From Monomorium pharaonis (lineage: Eukaryota; Arthropoda; Insecta; Hymenoptera; Formicidae), in contig NC_050474.1 in NCBI RefSeq assembly GCF_013373865.1, positions 768,001-832,000 of the forward strand: a stretch of 64,000 nt of DNA. The letters are read 5' to 3'. This document shows, one piece after another, positions 52,483-63,166 of this stretch (position 1 is its first letter; each line of letters starts with the position of its first letter). Below the pieces are notes generated by a model. That model saw only the letters and a list, made by a program, of their open reading frames with translations. It made no database searches and was not told where the DNA came from. A program made the translations under genes and the position numbers.

Positions 52483-55400
52483 ACCTAAACTATTGTTTGA
52501 TAGGTTTTATCGCTTGATATTTGATACTTCTTCTTTGTTGATATACTGCCAAGTTGAAAGTGACTCAATATTTGTAATTTAATAATTTGATAATGAAATA
52601 ATATTGTTTGACTCTACCGATTTTATCTGCCGAAATGTGAAAGGCAGTGTGTTGTCTTGCATTGTAGCTACAAGCTTTTACCACTGTAGGTTCTTATTGT
52701 AAATTTTTGCAGTTTTGACGCTACACTCGTTTAACCTCTAGAGGACCGGCTCTTTTTGGACAACTTGTAGTTTAGCGCTAAAACATTTTTATCCTTGTCA
52801 ATAAGTTGAACTACGAAAAAGATATCGCTCCAGCGTTTGATATTAGGCTTCCGGTCCCGAAGAGGTTACGGATATACTTATATCTTTAAATCAAAGATTT
52901 TTTCAAACAAAAAGGAAAAATTCGGGAATTATTTCCTAAGACACGTTGCCACATAAAATGAATCGATTCTTAAAACAAGATCGACGCATTTATCTAAGTG
53001 TGCAGAATTCTAGTCTAGTCGAGGTGCAATATTTGTTATCTTTTTCTTAATATTTCCTATTAACAGTTTTTACACGTGATTTGTAAGTTTTCGATAATTG
53101 TTATTTATTGTCAGATAACTACTCTTTTCTAGTCAAAAGTTCGACGCTGTTATATTTTCGTATACTCTTAATGTACATTGCTTTACTATATTTGTTAAGT
53201 TTTATATGATATTACGAGTTTATGTAAACATTTTTTCCTCTCGTGTTGTTATAAACTGTTACTTTTAAAAATGTCTCAATGAAAATCCTTAGCTCAATTT
53301 GTCCGGCTTAATTCTTTTTTGAAGTAATTTTATTAACTTTATTATTAAGATATACTAAAAAAAACCTGTAAGGTTCAAATACACGAGGCCTTTGTTCAGA
53401 GCAATTGTACGCGATGTTATAACAAGACGTAATGAAAATTACACTCATAATGTACAATCATTTATAGATGATGCCGATTCATTAAGGCGAAAGAGACAAA
53501 AGCTTAATAACAGCTCAAGCTCCATACTTTTCAAACATGTAGCAGAAACTGAAAAGCGTGAGTATATTTTTGCAGAATTCTTTATAATTCTACAGCTTGG
53601 GATTACGGTGGGCAGCATTGTTGATATCACATTGTATTATCATTGGGACAGGTTTCCAAATCACATTTGGGATATAAAAATCATGCTATTTATCTTTAAA
53701 TCACATTTCTCGTTGAAGAAGTGAGTGTCGAATGTAATTATCTATTCACTCACGAGCCTTTTCCATTTGCTGTAATCAATTTTGCCATTGATGTTTCCTA
53801 CATATTTTTTGTGCAGAAATAAAGTATACGCTTATATGCATATGAAATAAGAGGCCTTTACCATGAACTCTATGAAGTTTTTGTACATTTTAACAGGCCT
53901 ACATTTGTTAATTGTTACGATAAACATAATAAATTTATTGAGAAAATTTCTAATGCTGGATTATACATATGGAGTTAGAAATAATTATACAGTATTTGTA
54001 CGAACGATTGTATATTTGTAAACGATCAACGTTTAATTATTCTTATGTCTCATCATACACTAACCATCTAATTAATCCAATCCCTTTGCACTTTGAAAAT
54101 ATGATATAACATTTTAGAAATCTTACGTAATATAATGTTCTCTGTGCGCATACAATTTTGTTTTAGTGACATTTTTAACGACGCATTACATCTATTTTCA
54201 AAATAAAAAATTATCTGGATAAAAAACCTATTTTAATAATAAATAGAATTGTGCCCTAAATAGTGTAAATTTCCCAATGGAAATGTATTAAGAAACAATA
54301 AAAAAAGTTAAATTTTTTATATAAGTACTTTACATAAGTACTTTAGATCGATACAAGAGATGATTTATGTGAAGTTTTATTGTGATACAAAAATTAAATT
54401 TGTAAATAAATAAAATTTCTGTACTTAAAAATAGCTAAAATAAGAATAGTAATAAATTTTTGTATAAATTATCTTGAATACTTAAAGTACTTATAAGAAA
54501 ATTGATATTTTTTTATTATTTTTAAATGTTACTATTATAATAAAATAACCTATAAAAAATATTGCTTTTTATAAAAAGAGAATATTATAAACACAACCAT
54601 TATATACACATATAATTTATTTATTTAAAGTATGAATATTAACGTAGTTGTAAAAATTTGGTGTAATACATCTTATCAAAAATTGTTTATAAATTTTCAT
54701 AGTGAAAAGGGAAGCTTATCACAAATAAAGTTTCATTGTATCTAAAAACCACTACACATATATTTTCACATGTAGACAAGCAAAAAAAGAATCTTGTTTT
54801 ATACTTTTTTAAAGATGTATTTTATATAGGACTTTGGAGCTTGAATTTAAAGGATTGGGGAGCAGTGAGCTTGTATATTTTGAGATATAATGATATTGTA
54901 TTTTTCTATTTACGGACATTTACACAGGATAATCGATTCCGAGAAGCAAGTATACGTGCAGATCTCTCGATCTTATAACAGGGAATTTGCCGTAATGATT
55001 GTGTGGAATCATTATTTGTGACAATAGATACTTGTAAGTGAAGAATTTCATAGCTCAAACTCTTTGTATAGTGTGAGTGCGCTGCTCTTGTGCAATAATT
55101 ATTATACCTTTGAAAGTCAGCTGTGCGTGTATGTATATGCACATATATACATGCGGCAATTGTAGCATAGTACAATCAAATAATGTGCAATATTTCTATG
55201 GTAATATAATTTTTATAAACTGCTTCTTTTTTGTGAACAAATAAATATATTTACATACTGTACGAATTACGTATAATGTAATACATCTATATATACATAT
55301 ATGTATGATCATTTGGTGACGCAAAAGTGTTTATTCTCTGCTCCCATACAATTTCAGAAAAAGTTCACTGATACATGTCGCAGATTCAGGTATGACTTAA

Positions 55401-58400
55401 TCACGTTAGTATAGTGTGTTAACAATTTTCACTAATGGTTGCGAGCAAACACGACGCGTGACATTTTTTTAGAATACAGAGAATGTTTTTTAGAGTTAAA
55501 CTTAAAAAAAAGTTTGAAGAGTGAAAATATATAAAGTTGCATGTATAAATATACGCAAAAAATCATGCTTCTTCATCAAGAATTTTCTTGCTTATTATTA
55601 CTAATAATATTATGCATGTCATACCGCAATATTATGCATTTGGATTAAGATCGTTTTAATCGCCTTAAGAGGAGATTGATCCTTTTTTTTTCATAAATAA
55701 CGAGAAAAGACATTTGTCGGATACATGTTGCTATGTAATATTATAGATGCTGGAAATCAACCAATTAATTTCAATATCGTCAAAGCTGAACCAACCGAGC
55801 GGATATCGTCATTTGGAGGTCCAGTTACAACTATAGGCGGTTTTAATCTACAACCTATAAGACAGTCTTTGCAAACGCACAGCAATATGCAAACTTTAAG
55901 GTAAATTAAAATAAAAAAATAAGAGATGAGCAAAATAGGTAAATTCTTTTTTAACTAAGTTAAAGCTAAAGACTTATAAAATTAATTTAATTACGTTAAA
56001 AATAAAAAACTAACTTATTAAAAAGTTACGTTAATATTAAATTACTGAAATTTAATTAAAAATTAATTTTGAAAAGCACTATTGAGATAAAGAACATCGT
56101 AGTTTTTGAAAATTAGAGTACACTAAAATGTCTAAACAATAAAATAATTACAATATATATCACCAAATAACTTTAATATTTTATTTACTAAATGTTTATA
56201 TGAAATAACAAAAAACTTTTTAGATGAGAATATATTACAAACTTATACTTAAACATTTGTATTTTAGGGTTTTAAGGATCGTTGACCATGATTTTCAAAT
56301 GAAAAATACAATTTGCAAAATGGCAAATTCAATATAGTGGACACGAGATTCTAAATTCAAATACGAATATCTTAGGAGCTTATTGTTATATAGAAGTTTT
56401 TCGGGCTGCTGATTAGGAATCCGTAATTGAAAATAACAATGAAATTTATTATTAAAATTTCATTGTTATTAAAATGCATGATATTATTAGTAATAATAAG
56501 CAAGATTTTTTAATAATTTTTAATAGTTGAGTGAGTTCTAATAACAATAAAATCTGATAACGAATTCGTAATCAGCGTCCTAAAAAAATCCTAGATGACT
56601 ATAGTCCATCGAAAATTGGCAAAATTTTAAAAATTACGTCCACCATATTGGATTTGCCATTTTTTATTTCGAAAATCGAATTGCGGATTTATAATCAGTG
56701 TTCTCGAGAACCCCTGTACACATATTTTCATTAAAATTAAAAATATTTCAAAATTTGAAATAATTTAAAAAATAATGAAAGAATTAATTTTTACTTTTAA
56801 TCAGCTATTCTTAGTTTAAATAGCCCACTTTCCGTCTCAGTAGAAGTATCTGCTGCTGCTTTTAAACTTTTACGTTGAATTTTCTCTTCACGCGATATTT
56901 CAAGTGTTTTCTTTTCAGCCTTCTTAATGGATTCCGCATCTTGAATTTTACAATAATTTTCTGCAATGATACCTATTTGTACTCTCAGTAATTGTAAAAT
57001 TTATGAAATGTTTGCTGTCTTCATTAAAAAACGAAGCTACAAGAAACGAAACTATTTCTACGATTCTAATATTACCGCTATAAAGTATTTTTGGAGCTAC
57101 GCACCATATAATATTGTTAGCAGAGGAGAAATACAATACAACTTGTTTTCTTTCTTATTCCTAACCGTCTCCGAAAACATTAAATTAAAAAAAACAGCAG
57201 CTGTAACACAGGATGCGCGCGGCGTATACTTGTGTCACAGTATAAAATCGCACTTTATTTAAAGTTCCATAACTTTATTAGTCAAATTCAAGTCGAATTC
57301 AAATAAAACTTTATATATATATATATATAGAATATATATATAGAATATATATATATAGATATATATATTATTCTACATATTTTATACTTAAAAAAAGTAC
57401 CAAAATATAAAAATTAATTTTTTTGAAGATTGTCAATCTGCTATTCTCCTCTAACTTTTTAAATGGTTAATACTCAATCCTGGAGATTAAAATAAATAGA
57501 ATCAAATAAAAATGTAAGAAACAAGAACTTTTTATTATTTAAATTTTTTTTTTCAGGCCTCAAATATCACCAGAGCGAACACCATCTCCTATGGAATATA
57601 GTACTTACAATCCGTCTCTAATGCAACAACGATATCAACCAAATATTCAACCTATAATGCAACAACCAAATCTGTCGTTAACAACGAATGTTCAACAATT
57701 TTCCTATCAATCGCAGTTACCGAATCAATCGCAATTACATCAGCCAGAACCAAACTTGCTGATGTTAAACAAAATAACGTCAGAACATCAAAGCGAATTA
57801 CAGCCATTAAATAACATCGGTAACTTCCGATTGATTATAATCATTATTAATTTATATTATAATAGGGCTAATGGTATTTACAATTTGTGCGTTTGTAATG
57901 CGCATTAAAAATATCAAATGATTGTATAAATCTTTTAGATACCACAGGAGCCGCATGTCTACTAGACATGGACAGCCAGCAATTCAATTTTGACTGGAAT
58001 TCCACTGATCTCGCAGATTTTGGAGCAAACCTCTCTGCAAATTTGTCAACTGGATTATCTATTTCTGATCCTATACAGGTAAGTATCTTATGCATGAGTT
58101 CATATTTTAAAGAAACATTTTCTTGTTAAAAAAACGATTATTTGTAACAATTTTTTAAATAATAATAAATAATTTGAACGTGTAAGAGAGCATTAAAGAG
58201 GTAAGAAAGTTTTTATTAACATATAAATTGTGCAAAATAAATTTGCAAAATTTTTAACGCGTTTTTTCAAAATAGATATTTTTTTTAATTATTGCCACGG
58301 TAACTCATTAATTTTTTATCTGAATTACACAAAATTTTTAGAAAACATTTGTAACATGTTTCTCCCTTATGTGACGTACAATCAAAAATTTGAACTTTTT

Positions 58401-58739
58401 AATTTTTACAATAAAAAGAAAGCACAAAAAATTTTTTTTAACTACAAAAATAAATTTCTTAACTCCAAGTCGAACGAGAATTATGTAAAAGCTGAAAATT
58501 TCTTTTAATTTTTTGCTATTAAAGCATTTTTTAAAAAGGAAAGCAAGAATACCCTCCTTATGATACACATATAATATATTGTTCATTTATACAAATTTTT
58601 AATTAATTTTTTTGTTTGATTTTTTTAGGCTGAAGCTAGCAATGGCGAAGAAAGAAACGAGCGTATCTCTTGGTCTAATCAAGACATTCAACTCTCTGCT
58701 TTGAATAAGATACTCAAAACTAATAATAACGACGACTAA
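47680..58739 (+). CDS. dl: Dorsal, short activator isoform (NF-kB/Rel), 11 coding exons
   Basis: Exons: 47680-47731, 48556-48755, 49465-49708, 49781-49924, 50061-50251, 50902-51034, 53468-53557, 55747-55900, 57557-57819, 57939-58078, 58629-58739. Phases agree; 573 residues. The Rel homology domain starts [30 protein letters not shown], where [13 protein letters not shown] is the DNA-contact loop, and runs through the dimerisation part ([21 protein letters not shown]). Exon 7 supplies the nuclear signal RRKRQK. The tail is Gln/Asn/Pro-rich and ends in an acidic-hydrophobic segment ([18 protein letters not shown]) like an activation domain. In flies Dorsal is held in the cytoplasm by Cactus and released by Toll signalling to control dorsoventral patterning and antimicrobial genes. 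The internal donor CTAG|GTACAG at 51035 decides this isoform. AATAAA at 58857-58862 probably ends the transcript. Confidence 0.93.
49955..50010. repeat. (TG)n microsatellite in dorsal intron 4
   Basis: About 28 uninterrupted TG units fill much of the 136-bp intron between exons ending 49924 and starting 50061. Length changes here would shift the acceptor distance and could affect splicing. Confidence 0.95.
52483..53467. other. 3' UTR of the long dorsal isoform / intron of the short one
   Basis: Noncoding in both isoforms. It follows the long-isoform stop and ends at the ATTTATAG acceptor of exon 7. Moderately GC-richer than other introns, as expected for a transcribed untranslated region. 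Confidence 0.6.
53558..55746. other. Dorsal intron between exons 7 and 8
   Basis: AT-rich intron with no supported exon. It contains an AATAAA at 53817-53822 that could serve the long isoform. Confidence 0.6.
56291..56685. repeat. Fold-back (MITE-like) element in dorsal intron 8
   Basis: The outer arms are AATGGCAAATTCAATATAGTGGAC on the left (from about 56319) and the reverse complement of AATGGCAAATCCAATATGGTGGAC on the right (to about 56664). Nested inside are a GCTGATTAGGAAT...ATTCGTAATCAGC pair and a perfect hairpin AATAACAATGAAATTT/AAATTTCATTGTTATT at 56432-56470. Pairing extends weakly to 56291 and 56685. Noncoding. Confidence 0.7.
56797..56960 (-). CDS. Nested minus-strand terminal exon inside dorsal, unknown product
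   Basis: A clean acceptor (ATCATTGCAG, minus strand) at 56961 opens a frame of 53 codons ending TAA at 56799-56797. The peptide contains [18 protein letters not shown] and [17 protein letters not shown]: charged, Lys/Glu-rich, unlike the Asn/Ile/Phe/Tyr bias of chance frames in this AT-rich DNA. It needs an upstream exon in phase 1. A short ATG frame ([13 protein letters not shown]) lies further up near 57180 on the same strand, without a good donor. It could be the end of a small nested gene, or a decayed retrocopy. I do not recognise the family. Confidence 0.4.
57313..57370. repeat. AT-rich microsatellite (TATATA/GAATATA)
   Basis: An interrupted TA run with GAATATAT units in dorsal intron 8. 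Confidence 0.85.
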
Positions 58740-58856
58740 GAATATGACTATTTGTTATTAAAAGATATAATTTTGCGGTATATGAAGTACATATGTAATT
58801 TAGAAAAACATTGCGTGCATGTGAGTATGATCTAAAAGAAATGATGGTGTGTTCGA

Positions 58857-58862
58857 AATAAA
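58857..58862 (+). terminator. Candidate polyadenylation signal of the short dorsal isoform
   Basis: A canonical AATAAA 118 nt after the stop at 58739. Confidence 0.6.
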
Positions 58863-59106
58863 AGCGTAATAAGATTTAAATTTATTTTTAATGCTCAATC
58901 TTGTTCACGCTTACATTAAATTTATACGTCGTTTAGGCAATTTACAGACTTATGACAGTGAACTAGAGGAGACATTGTGCTCTAGTTAAATATTATTGAT
59001 ACAAAATTGTTATATACTCATTGGCGGCCGTTAGCTGAAACAATTTATGAGAATCTGAATATTTAATTGTTCGTGATATAATTTAGCTGATGATTTTACA
59101 ATCAAT

Positions 59107-59909
59107 GTTATCTATTCAAGATAAATTGTTCAATCAGTAATCCGAAACTAACATTGGCACGAAATGTTCGTTCGTTTGCCAACGTTACAGATGTTATTAG
59201 AAGCGATTTGATACGAAATATTGATTGCGTGGTGCGTGAGGTAATGCTCTGATGACTGTGATCAAAGTTCATAACTTGTTTTTCATGCGTATATAGATTG
59301 TATGATTCTTTGCGACAAATAGAATTACACGCAGTAACTAGAAGAAATTTTGTCTTAGTGAGTAAGTTTCAGGCAATATTGTAAATTTATTAGATATATG
59401 TGCGTTTTTTCTATGCTTATTACTACTGCATTTTTCCTTTGTGCACAATTGTTTCTATAAAACCATGCACTTTACAATTATACATTTAACAAATAATTGT
59501 TGTATGAGTGTTTAACGTTTTACTCAAAGAGAGCGTAAATAGCAGAGAAGTATGTTGAAGAGTCAACGTACTCAAAAATTTTCGATGAACGTTCTCCGTC
59601 CAGGTACTTCGTTTTACATGTTTTATAGACGAGCTTTAAGAGTAACATGTAAGAGGAAAGGTGCAATTCTCTAATCTAAACCGAACAATTTTTTATTAGT
59701 AAGTAACATAGCAATGACATTGTTTTGATGTAAAATATATTTTTACAATCACCTCAGGTAATTTATTATTATAACGTGCAGGAAATGTTATAAGAAATCA
59801 TCTTATATTTAAGAATTATATACTTTATTATTTGCCATATACTTGTAATGTAAATAAAAAGTTGTTATAAAGAAAGAATCGTTTTAACAATCCGTCTTGT
59901 ATAAATTCA
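59107..59909. repeat. Noncoding tandem duplication, copy 1
   Basis: About 800 bp repeated 927 bp downstream in the same orientation, with co-linear blocks such as GATAAATTGTTC, ATTGATTGCGTGGTGCGTGA, GATCAAAGTTCATAACTTG, AGAGTCAACGTACTCAAAAA and TGCAATTCTCTAATCTAAAC. Neither copy holds an open frame of note. It lies immediately downstream of dorsal; its nature (duplicated regulatory or noncoding-RNA segment, or old repeat) is unknown. Confidence 0.9.
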
Positions 59910-60033
59910 TTCAATTAAATTAATTCGAGACATTATTTCTATTATTTTTATTATTAATAATATATTCGTATTATTCCAATATTATTAATAATATATTCGT
60001 AATATTCTAAGAATATTGTATGCGAATAGGGAC

Positions 60034-60860
60034 GTTATCTACCCAAGATAAATTGTTCGGTCGGTGATCTAAAACCGACATTGGCGCGAAGCGTTCGTTT
60101 ATTTGCCGACGTTACAAATCGGTGTTATTAGAAACGATTTGATATGAAATATTGATTGCGTGGTGCGTGAGAGAATGCTCTGACTGTGATCAAAGTTCAT
60201 AACTTGTTTTTCATATGTATATAGAGTGTACAATTCTTTGCAACAAATAAAATTACATATAGTAACCAAAGGAAATTTTGTCTTAAGTAAACTCTCGGAC
60301 AATATTGTAAATTTATTAGATTAGATATTCGATACGTGCATTTTTCTATGCTTATTACTATTACATTATCTTTTGTGTACAATTATCATTTCTACAAAAT
60401 ATCTTCCACGCACTTTGTACAATTATACATTTGACATATGATTGTTGTACGAGTGTTAGGATTAACGTTTACTCAAAGAGAGTATATTATGGATAGCAGA
60501 GAAATATGTTAAAGAGTCAACGTACTCAAAAATTTTCGGTGAACAAGTACTACGTTTTACATGTTTAAGGAGGAGTTTTAAAAATAACATATAAGAAGAA
60601 AAGTGCAATTCTCTAATCTAAACCGAACAATTTTTATTAGTAATAGCAATGTCATTGTTTCGATGTAAAATATATTTTTACAATCATCTCAGGTAATTTA
60701 TTATATTATAACGTGCAGGAAATGTTATGAGAAATCATCTTATATCTAAGAATTATACTTTATTATTTGTCATATATATCAGTAATATAAATTTTAAAAA
60801 GTTGTTATAAATATAAAGAAAGAATGGTATCTGGCTTTAACAATTTGTCTACAAATTCTA
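60034..60860. repeat. Noncoding tandem duplication, copy 2
   Basis: Partner of 59107-59909. Differences are many single-base changes and small indels, so the duplication is not recent, yet blocks of 15-25 nt remain identical. The copies are separated by about 120 bp of AT-rich DNA containing repeated ATTATTAATAATATATTCGTA words (about 59950-60005). Confidence 0.9.
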
Positions 60861-61195
60861 TGATTTATTGGTGTTTATACATTGTATGTCATGCACGTAA
60901 ATGTAAATTTTCTCCGACGAAAAGCATCGTCAAAGACATCAGATGGAAAACGAAACGCAACAGAAGATGAATAAACGGTAAAACGATACATACACGCATT
61001 GATCCTTAGTTTACTGTGTTGGATCATTTTGTAAGCACTTAATATCCTGTTTAAAGATACAACAAAAGTGCATATTTACAGTTATTACTGCATATTTACA
61101 TAACATTGATCGATAAGTAGCGCTCTCGTATACTTAGCGTGAAAAAGTCGGCAGTTGAACGCTTGGGATTATCTCAATGTAAAAATGTATAGCTT

Positions 61196-61260
<65 letters not shown>

Positions 61261-62194
61261 CGGCATACAACTGTCTTATAATATCACTTTACAATCTTTC
61301 TCAGGCGGCGTCCCTGAATTGCACAAATGTATTCGCAAGGTTACGGCAATACATTATGCAAGTATATATAATCCACGCGAGCACAGGGAAGAAATAATTC
61401 GCTCCACACACATGTGAAGAATAAAAAAGCCATCCATTGTTGTTTTCCAAAATGTATTTACTTAAAAATACAATGAAAGTTTCAATTCTGATGGAATGGG
61501 CAGAAATATATTTGTTGTGTCGGTTACTTGTTTATACGTTGAGAGATGATGCAAATGGTATTATCCTGTACAAAAGTAGCTTGAACAAGACTTATGAACA
61601 CACAAACCAAATTCTTAGCCTAGGATTTTTCGTTTACGTCAAAAACGTGTGGACACACACATATTATTTACCGGATTTGATGTTTTAAAACTTTTCTTTT
61701 CATGCTTACCTAACAAACGTAGGGGTGTAACGGTATGTGTATGGGCGATCAGCCTGATTGATTGTAAGACCCGTTAGCATCAGAGTAAGTGAATTTTGCG
61801 AATCGCGTCGAGTACTCGAGCGCGAAGAAGAGTAACGTACTCTGTCGGGCTTGACACAGTACAAAACGCAAGTCTTTCTTTCCTTTTCTTCTTTTTTTTT
61901 GCGTGTGTTGCCAACGGGGCTTGACGTTGTATTTAATAAAATTAAATGGAACTATGCTTATAATGTATGTATAGTATAGTATACTATGAATGCTAAAGTA
62001 CTGATTTGCTCAGGCATCTGTACTTTAAGATAGTCCTTTGCCAATTCGCCATCGTCAAGTTACTATCTTGAAGCAAACACGTGTAAATACAGCAGCAGAT
62101 TGCGTATAAAACCGTAGATTAACAGAGACTGCCGGAGATGGTATCTGTACCACACATCGACATCGATCAGCTTTGTTGGACGCGTTACATACAA
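60861..62194. other. Spacer, no supported gene
   Basis: This contains the TA microsatellite at 61205-61254 and a possible 44-nt minus-strand micro-exon at 61753-61710 (see findings). The + strand frames (61155-61417, 61437-61688) lack domains and partly read through the TA repeat. Confidence 0.5.
61205..61254. repeat. (TA)n microsatellite
   Basis: About 25 uninterrupted TA units. Confidence 0.95.
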
Positions 62195-62405
62195 CAGAGG
62201 TCGGCAAGAAATGCACTTCTCGGCCGATTTCAGCAAGCGCCGCCTCCCACTATTCCTCTTGCCCCGCGTGCCGCTGACGCGGCCTACGAACTGCACGATT
62301 CGTAGGCAGCGCGCGCGGCACGCGGGGCAAGAGGAGTAGTGGGAGACGGGTGGGAGACGGCGCTTGCTGAAATCGGCCGAGAAGTGCATTTCTTGCCGAC
62401 CTCTG
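62195..62405. mobile_element. hAT-type MITE with 8-bp target-site duplication
   Basis: The terminal inverted repeats begin CAGAGGTCGGCAAGAAATGC and pair nearly perfectly for most of the 211-bp element; the centre is a GC-rich second palindrome (GCCCCGCGTGCCGC / GCGGCACGCGGGGC). The octamer ACATACAA is present directly before (62187-62194) and after (62406-62413). CAGRG ends and 8-bp duplications are the hallmark of hAT transposons. No transposase: a non-autonomous copy. The intact duplication and arms point to recent movement. A long minus-strand frame across it (62506-62063) is a by-product. Confidence 0.92.
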
Positions 62406-62413
62406 ACATACAA

Positions 62414-62956
62414 CAAGGAGTATTCGGATTTCCTTTTTCTTATGCACCATCGAATCGTCCGATGGTAAAAGACGTTTCTTTCTTTTTTTAAATTAAGTAT
62501 AAACACGGTCCAACTCCTCCATATCCTGGTTTCCGTACAGCGGGATTTTTAGTCCGTGTGGTTTTTAGAGTAGCTTTTGCGCCGCTCGTCTCCTCATAGT
62601 TTTTTTTTTTTTTTCAGATATTAAACTCATCACTACTTACGAAAACGAATTCATTTTCTCTGATCTAACTGCGTTTTATTTAACTATCTCATTCGAAAAT
62701 ATTTGTACATTAAAACGTGGGACATCTTCTCGCATTCAAATTATCGTTACCTTTATTTAATTATTATGCTGCTATGGTACAATGGTATAACCGCAATGTC
62801 TCTTCACCCTTTTATCTAACAGTCTCCCGAAAATAAGTAGTGGCATGGACATGCCAATCGCAATGATTCACCGACTCTTGTACAAAGAGCGATCTATTTT
62901 CCGTTTCAGTTGTTTAACCAACAAATTAATGTCATAATATAAGTTAATAAAAATGT
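62414..62956. other. Spacer or 3' UTR of the minus-strand exon at 62957
   Basis: No coding exon is seen. A poly-T tract and CAG near 62600-62618 look like a + strand acceptor, but the sequence beyond is not convincingly coding. Confidence 0.45.
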
Positions 62957-63142
62957 TTAAACACCAAAAGATATGGGGTGCACGTCATCATTAAGATATC
63001 GAAAGATGGATTGTATACATGTAGGGAGAGTGTAAAAATGAATAAATACCGCTAATAAATATACTCCTTCTACAATAGTCCAAGAATCATTGCTCACGAA
63101 AATAGTCCACACTAAAGATAAAATCGTAATAGATAAAAGTAA
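62957..63142 (-). CDS. Terminal exon of a small membrane protein, partial
   Basis: On the minus strand an acceptor (GCGTTTCAG) at 63143 opens 61 codons ending in a TAA at 62959-62957. Two hydrophobic segments are evident: LLLSITILSLVWTIFV and VEGVYLLAVFIHFYTLPTCI, separated by a short polar loop (SNDSWT). The tail is FRYLNDDVHPISFGV. This fits the last exon of a multi-pass membrane protein whose upstream exons are not visible in the remaining 0.9 kb, or a fragment. The family is not recognised. Confidence 0.5.
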   Translation of the reverse strand, partial: LLLSITILSLVWTIFVSNDSWTIVEGVYLLAVFIHFYTLPTCIQSIFRYLNDDVHPISFGV

Positions 63143-63166
63143 CTGAAACGCTCGAATTACACTCAA

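Noticed and set aside
61155..61417. Plus-strand frames with Tyr-Ile repeats
   Set aside because: They translate the TA microsatellite.
62063..62506. Minus-strand frame of 147 codons
   Set aside because: It runs straight through the hAT-type MITE; the apparent protein is the palindrome translated.
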